A DNA stretch of 8,274 nucleotides from Nitriliruptoraceae bacterium (GTDB lineage Bacteria > Actinomycetota > Nitriliruptoria > Nitriliruptorales > Nitriliruptoraceae): contig SKNP01000430.1 of NCBI GenBank assembly GCA_007120485.1, forward strand, positions 1 through 8,274. Direction: 5' to 3'. Shown here piece by piece: positions 6,584-8,274 of the stretch. Each line of letters opens with the position of its first letter. Positions within the stretch are counted from its first letter, which is position 1. The position numbers and the translations under genes were made by a program. The notes under the pieces were generated by a model. The model was not told where the DNA came from. It was given only the letters and a program-made list of their open reading frames with translations, and searched no databases.

Positions 6584-7237
6584 GTGACCGGAACCGGGAA
6601 CAAGACACCGAGCAGCGCCGAACGTGCGATCGCCTACATCCGCCAGGCGATCATCGACGGCACCTTCCCGGCCGAGTCGATGCTCAGCGAGAGCCAGCTC
6701 GCCTCGCAGCTCGGCATGAGCCGGACACCGGTCAGAGCCGCCCTCGCCCGCCTCCAAGACGAAGGGTGGATCCGCATCTACCCCAAGAGCGGCGCCCTGG
6801 TCAGGGGCCTCACCTCCGAGGACGTGGCGAACATCGTCGACGCCCGGGTCGCCCTGGAGGCCAGCGGCGTGACTCGTGCCACCTCCGAGGTCCGGGCCCA
6901 GCTCGCGGTCGATCTACTCCCGGCGATCCAGGAACAGCGGGAGGTGCTCGCCGTCGGGGACATGCGGCGGTTCGTAGAGCTCTCCGTCGACTTCCACGCC
7001 GCCTTCCTCACGGTCGGCGGCAACCCCTACCTCATCGACCTCGGCGAACGGTTGTCCAACCGGCAACGTCAGATGCTGTTCGCCCGCCAAGACGCCATGC
7101 GCAGCCGCAGTGACCACATTATCGACGAGCACCAGCAGCTCCTCGACTGCCTCTGCGACGACGACCCTGCCCGCTTCGACCACATCCTGCGGACACACCT
7201 GTCCGACACGCTCGTCCACCACCCCAGCATCGCGTAA
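6584..7237 (+). CDS. GntR/FadR-family transcriptional regulator (FCD domain)
   Basis: This 217-aa protein has an N-terminal winged helix-turn-helix of GntR type: AYIRQAIIDGTFPA (17-30), LSESQLASQLGMSRTPVRAALARL with the recognition helix around 45-57, and the wing at 61-73. An all-helical FCD ligand-binding domain follows from about 78 (ARVALEASGVTRAT, then DFHAAF at 136-141, EHQQLL at 182-187, THL at 204-206). Histidines 138, 183 and 205 fit the usual metal-ligand positions. The Asp normally four residues before the first His is Ser134 here. GTG 6584 is supported by AGAGG 6 nt upstream. FCD regulators usually sense small carboxylic acids and often control adjacent genes. The divergent DsbA-like/CcdA-like operon is the obvious target and the gene may also autoregulate. 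The ligand cannot be told from sequence. Confidence 0.9.
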   Translation: MTGTGNKTPSSAERAIAYIRQAIIDGTFPAESMLSESQLASQLGMSRTPVRAALARLQDEGWIRIYPKSGALVRGLTSEDVANIVDARVALEASGVTRATSEVRAQLAVDLLPAIQEQREVLAVGDMRRFVELSVDFHAAFLTVGGNPYLIDLGERLSNRQRQMLFARQDAMRSRSDHIIDEHQQLLDCLCDDDPARFDHILRTHLSDTLVHHPSIA

Positions 7238-7266
7238 CAGCATACCCGCGCACCTCCCCCGGCGAC

Positions 7267-7282
7267 CGCCCTGCGCAGGGCG
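7267..7282. terminator. Perfect 16-nt palindrome after the GntR gene
   Basis: CGCCCTGCGCAGGGCG starts 29 nt after the regulator's stop. As RNA it forms a 6-bp stem with a GCGC loop. No U-run follows. It is either a terminator-like hairpin or a protein-binding palindrome; position favours the first. Confidence 0.38.
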
Positions 7283-7390
7283 CCAGGAGCTACCCACCCG
7301 CCCAGCGATGACCCCATCAGCCGTCGGAGTTGCCCACCACCGTTCCACCGAACCGGCAAGCCACCCTCACCCAGCGAAACCGAGCCCGCC

Positions 7391-7639
7391 ATGCCGCGAG
7401 AAGTTCAGCACATCCCAACGGAACCGGCGTCGACAATCTCGGCGCGAACCCGAGCCCGGATCGGGGCACTGGTCGGCGTCCCCCTCGGCCTGGCCATGGG
7501 AACCTACGCGGCGCTGTCGGTTCCTGATCACCACTCGCTGGGACTCTGGATCGCTTACCTCGGCGGCAGCATCTTCGCGTTCGCGACCTTCGGCGCGTTC
7601 GTCGGCGCGATCAGCATCCCCCGGCGCGGAGACGACTGA
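7391..7639 (+). CDS. Small predicted membrane protein, function unknown
   Basis: This is an 82-aa protein that I do not recognise. A polar N-terminus (1-23) with several Arg is followed by a hydrophobic segment, IGALVGVPLGLAMGTYAAL (about 24-42). A short loop with paired histidines (PDHHSLG) leads into a second hydrophobic segment at about 52-76, rich in Gly, Ala and Phe, and a charged end, RRGDD. The predicted form is two membrane helices in a hairpin with both ends on the same side. Support for coding comes from hydrophobic periodicity, G/C third positions and a clean ATG-to-TGA frame. The Shine-Dalgarno match is weak. It lies downstream of the GntR gene on the same strand, 153 bp away with a palindrome in between, so it is probably transcribed separately. 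It could be a chance frame, but the two clean helices argue for a real gene. Confidence 0.55.
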   Translation: MPREVQHIPTEPASTISARTRARIGALVGVPLGLAMGTYAALSVPDHHSLGLWIAYLGGSIFAFATFGAFVGAISIPRRGDD

Positions 7640-7676
7640 ACCGGACGCCCCGGTCGGTGCGTGGACCGTTTCTCGA

Positions 7677-7708
7677 ACCGGGCGACAACCGCCGCAGGTG
7701 ACCGGGCG
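7677..7708 (+). repeat. Short direct repeat upstream of the recombinase
   Basis: ACCGGGCG occurs at 7677-7684 and 7701-7708, 24 nt apart start to start. GGCGAC (7681-7686) also pairs with GTCGCC (7711-7716). They lie in the 145-bp gap before the recombinase. They could be arm-type sites or chance in GC-rich DNA. Confidence 0.2.
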
Positions 7709-7772
7709 GGGTCGCCGAAATGCGCCGGGCAGTGTTTCGTTGGTCGTGGTCGTGGACGTGCGTGCCTCGGCC

Positions 7773-7777
7773 AGGAG
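7773..7777 (+). promoter_or_regulatory. Shine-Dalgarno site of the recombinase
   Basis: AGGAG lies 7 nt before ATG 7785 and fixes that start, even though the frame is open much further upstream. Confidence 0.55.
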
Positions 7778-7784
7778 CCGTTCG

Positions 7785-8274
7785 ATGAGCGATGTCACCG
7801 TGACCGTCCGCGATCCGTCCACCGAGCTTCGTCTGCACCGTCTGACCGGCGCGTTCCTGGCCGGCTACCGCAACGCCAACACCCGCACCGCCTACCTGCA
7901 ACAGTTGCACCGCTGGTTCGCGTAGTGCACCGCCCACCAACTCGACCCGCTCGACGTCGAACGCACGCATGTCGAGCTGTACCTGCGCTGGTTCGAACGC
8001 CAGGTCGGTTCGATCAACACCGTCTGCCACGACCTGTCGGTACTCGCGTCGTTCTACCGCTGGCTGGTTCAGACCGGGCTGTGCGACACCACCCCGATCG
8101 CCGCGGTCCGCCGTCCGTCACGTGACGAGACCCCACGCCAGATCCGGCTAACCCGTCATGAGCTGGCGGACTGGCTCAACGCCGCCGAGCACACCGGCGG
8201 GCCGGTGTATGCGATGGCGTGTCTGCTGCTGCTCAACGGGCTGAGGGTCTCCGAGGTGTGCGGCATCGACATCG
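7785..8274 (+). pseudogene. Tyrosine recombinase/integrase with in-frame amber stop, cut by window end
   Basis: From ATG 7785 one frame encodes a XerC/XerD-type tyrosine recombinase through to the window end (163 codons), interrupted only by TAG at 7923-7925 (codon 47). The N-terminal SAM-like core-binding domain spans about 17-105: LTGAFLAGYRNANTRTAYLQQL, HRWFA, the stop, CTAHQLDPLDVERTHVELYLRWFE, then SVLASFYRWLVQTGL. The catalytic domain begins near 115 (IRLTRHELADWL) and reaches LLNGLRVSEVCGIDI, where Arg154 is the first catalytic arginine; the later His/Arg and Tyr lie beyond the window. The family pattern WFAWC predicts TGG at codon 47, so a single G-to-A change explains the TAG. As written, translation gives a 46-aa fragment. 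Alternatives are a sequencing error, amber suppression, or internal restart, for which no good start is seen nearby. It may mark the edge of a mobile element. Confidence 0.8.

Noticed and set aside
5746..7113. 455-codon plus-strand open frame across the DsbA-like gene and into the GntR gene
   Set aside because: It runs antisense to a clear DsbA-like gene and then out of frame with the GntR gene; the translation is Arg/Pro/His-rich with no family match.
7741..7760. Tandem hexamers (TGGTCG, TGGTCG, TGGACG) before the recombinase
   Set aside because: Only two and a half imperfect copies; expected occasionally in GC-rich sequence.
7110..7784. Open plus frame upstream of the recombinase ATG as an N-terminal extension
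   Set aside because: It overlaps the GntR and small membrane protein genes in another frame, is Thr/Ser/Pro/Arg-rich, and AGGAG marks ATG 7785 as the start.
1..8274. tRNA, rRNA, CRISPR array or riboswitch
   Set aside because: I looked for T-loop-like GGTTCGA contexts, regularly spaced repeats and conserved leader structures. The GGTTCGA matches lie inside coding or pseudogene sequence without a cloverleaf.

Overview
This GC-rich window has strong G/C preference at third codon positions, lysine-poor and Asp/Glu-rich proteins, and actinobacterial-looking gene families. It therefore suggests a high-GC actinobacterium, possibly a salt-tolerant one; I cannot place it more precisely from sequence alone. 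No rRNA, tRNA or CRISPR array was recognised.

Layout. (1) 36-2629, plus strand: a tight two-gene sugar operon. A GH13 alpha-glucosidase-type enzyme overlaps a PfkB-family fructokinase-like gene by ATGA; together they look like the catabolic end of sucrose or similar oligosaccharide use. (2) 2787-4633, mostly minus strand: a decayed accessory zone. It holds one intact small VOC-fold protein, a RimJ/RimL-type GNAT gene that has lost its middle, an MccF-like S66 peptidase gene that has lost its 5' third and carries a frameshift, and the 3' tail of a second GNAT gene in the opposite orientation, abutting the broken 5' end of the peptidase. (3) 4818-6438, minus strand: a two-gene extracytoplasmic thiol-redox operon, a membrane-anchored DsbA-like thioredoxin-fold protein followed 4 nt later by a CcdA/DsbD-type membrane protein. 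(4) 6584-7237, plus strand: a GntR/FadR-family regulator divergent from the redox operon. The 145-bp divergent region contains an AT-rich imperfect palindrome that is a candidate operator. (5) 7391-7639: a small protein with two predicted membrane segments. (6) 7785 to the window end: a tyrosine recombinase whose reading frame is intact except for an amber codon at a position where tryptophan is expected.

Gene-free stretches. 2630-2786 (convergent; one small hairpin), 3515-3792 (only a poorly supported 5' extension of the GNAT remnant), 4634-4817 (two GC-rich inverted repeats), 7238-7390 (one perfect 16-nt palindrome) and 7640-7784 (short direct repeats just upstream of the recombinase). I see no genes in these.

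Overall, two healthy metabolic or redox operons flank a region undergoing gene decay, next to a disabled recombinase. The parts most worth a second look are the degenerate S66/GNAT zone, the in-frame stop in the recombinase, and the divergent regulator plus thiol-redox pair. I did not find a convincing wholly new system.
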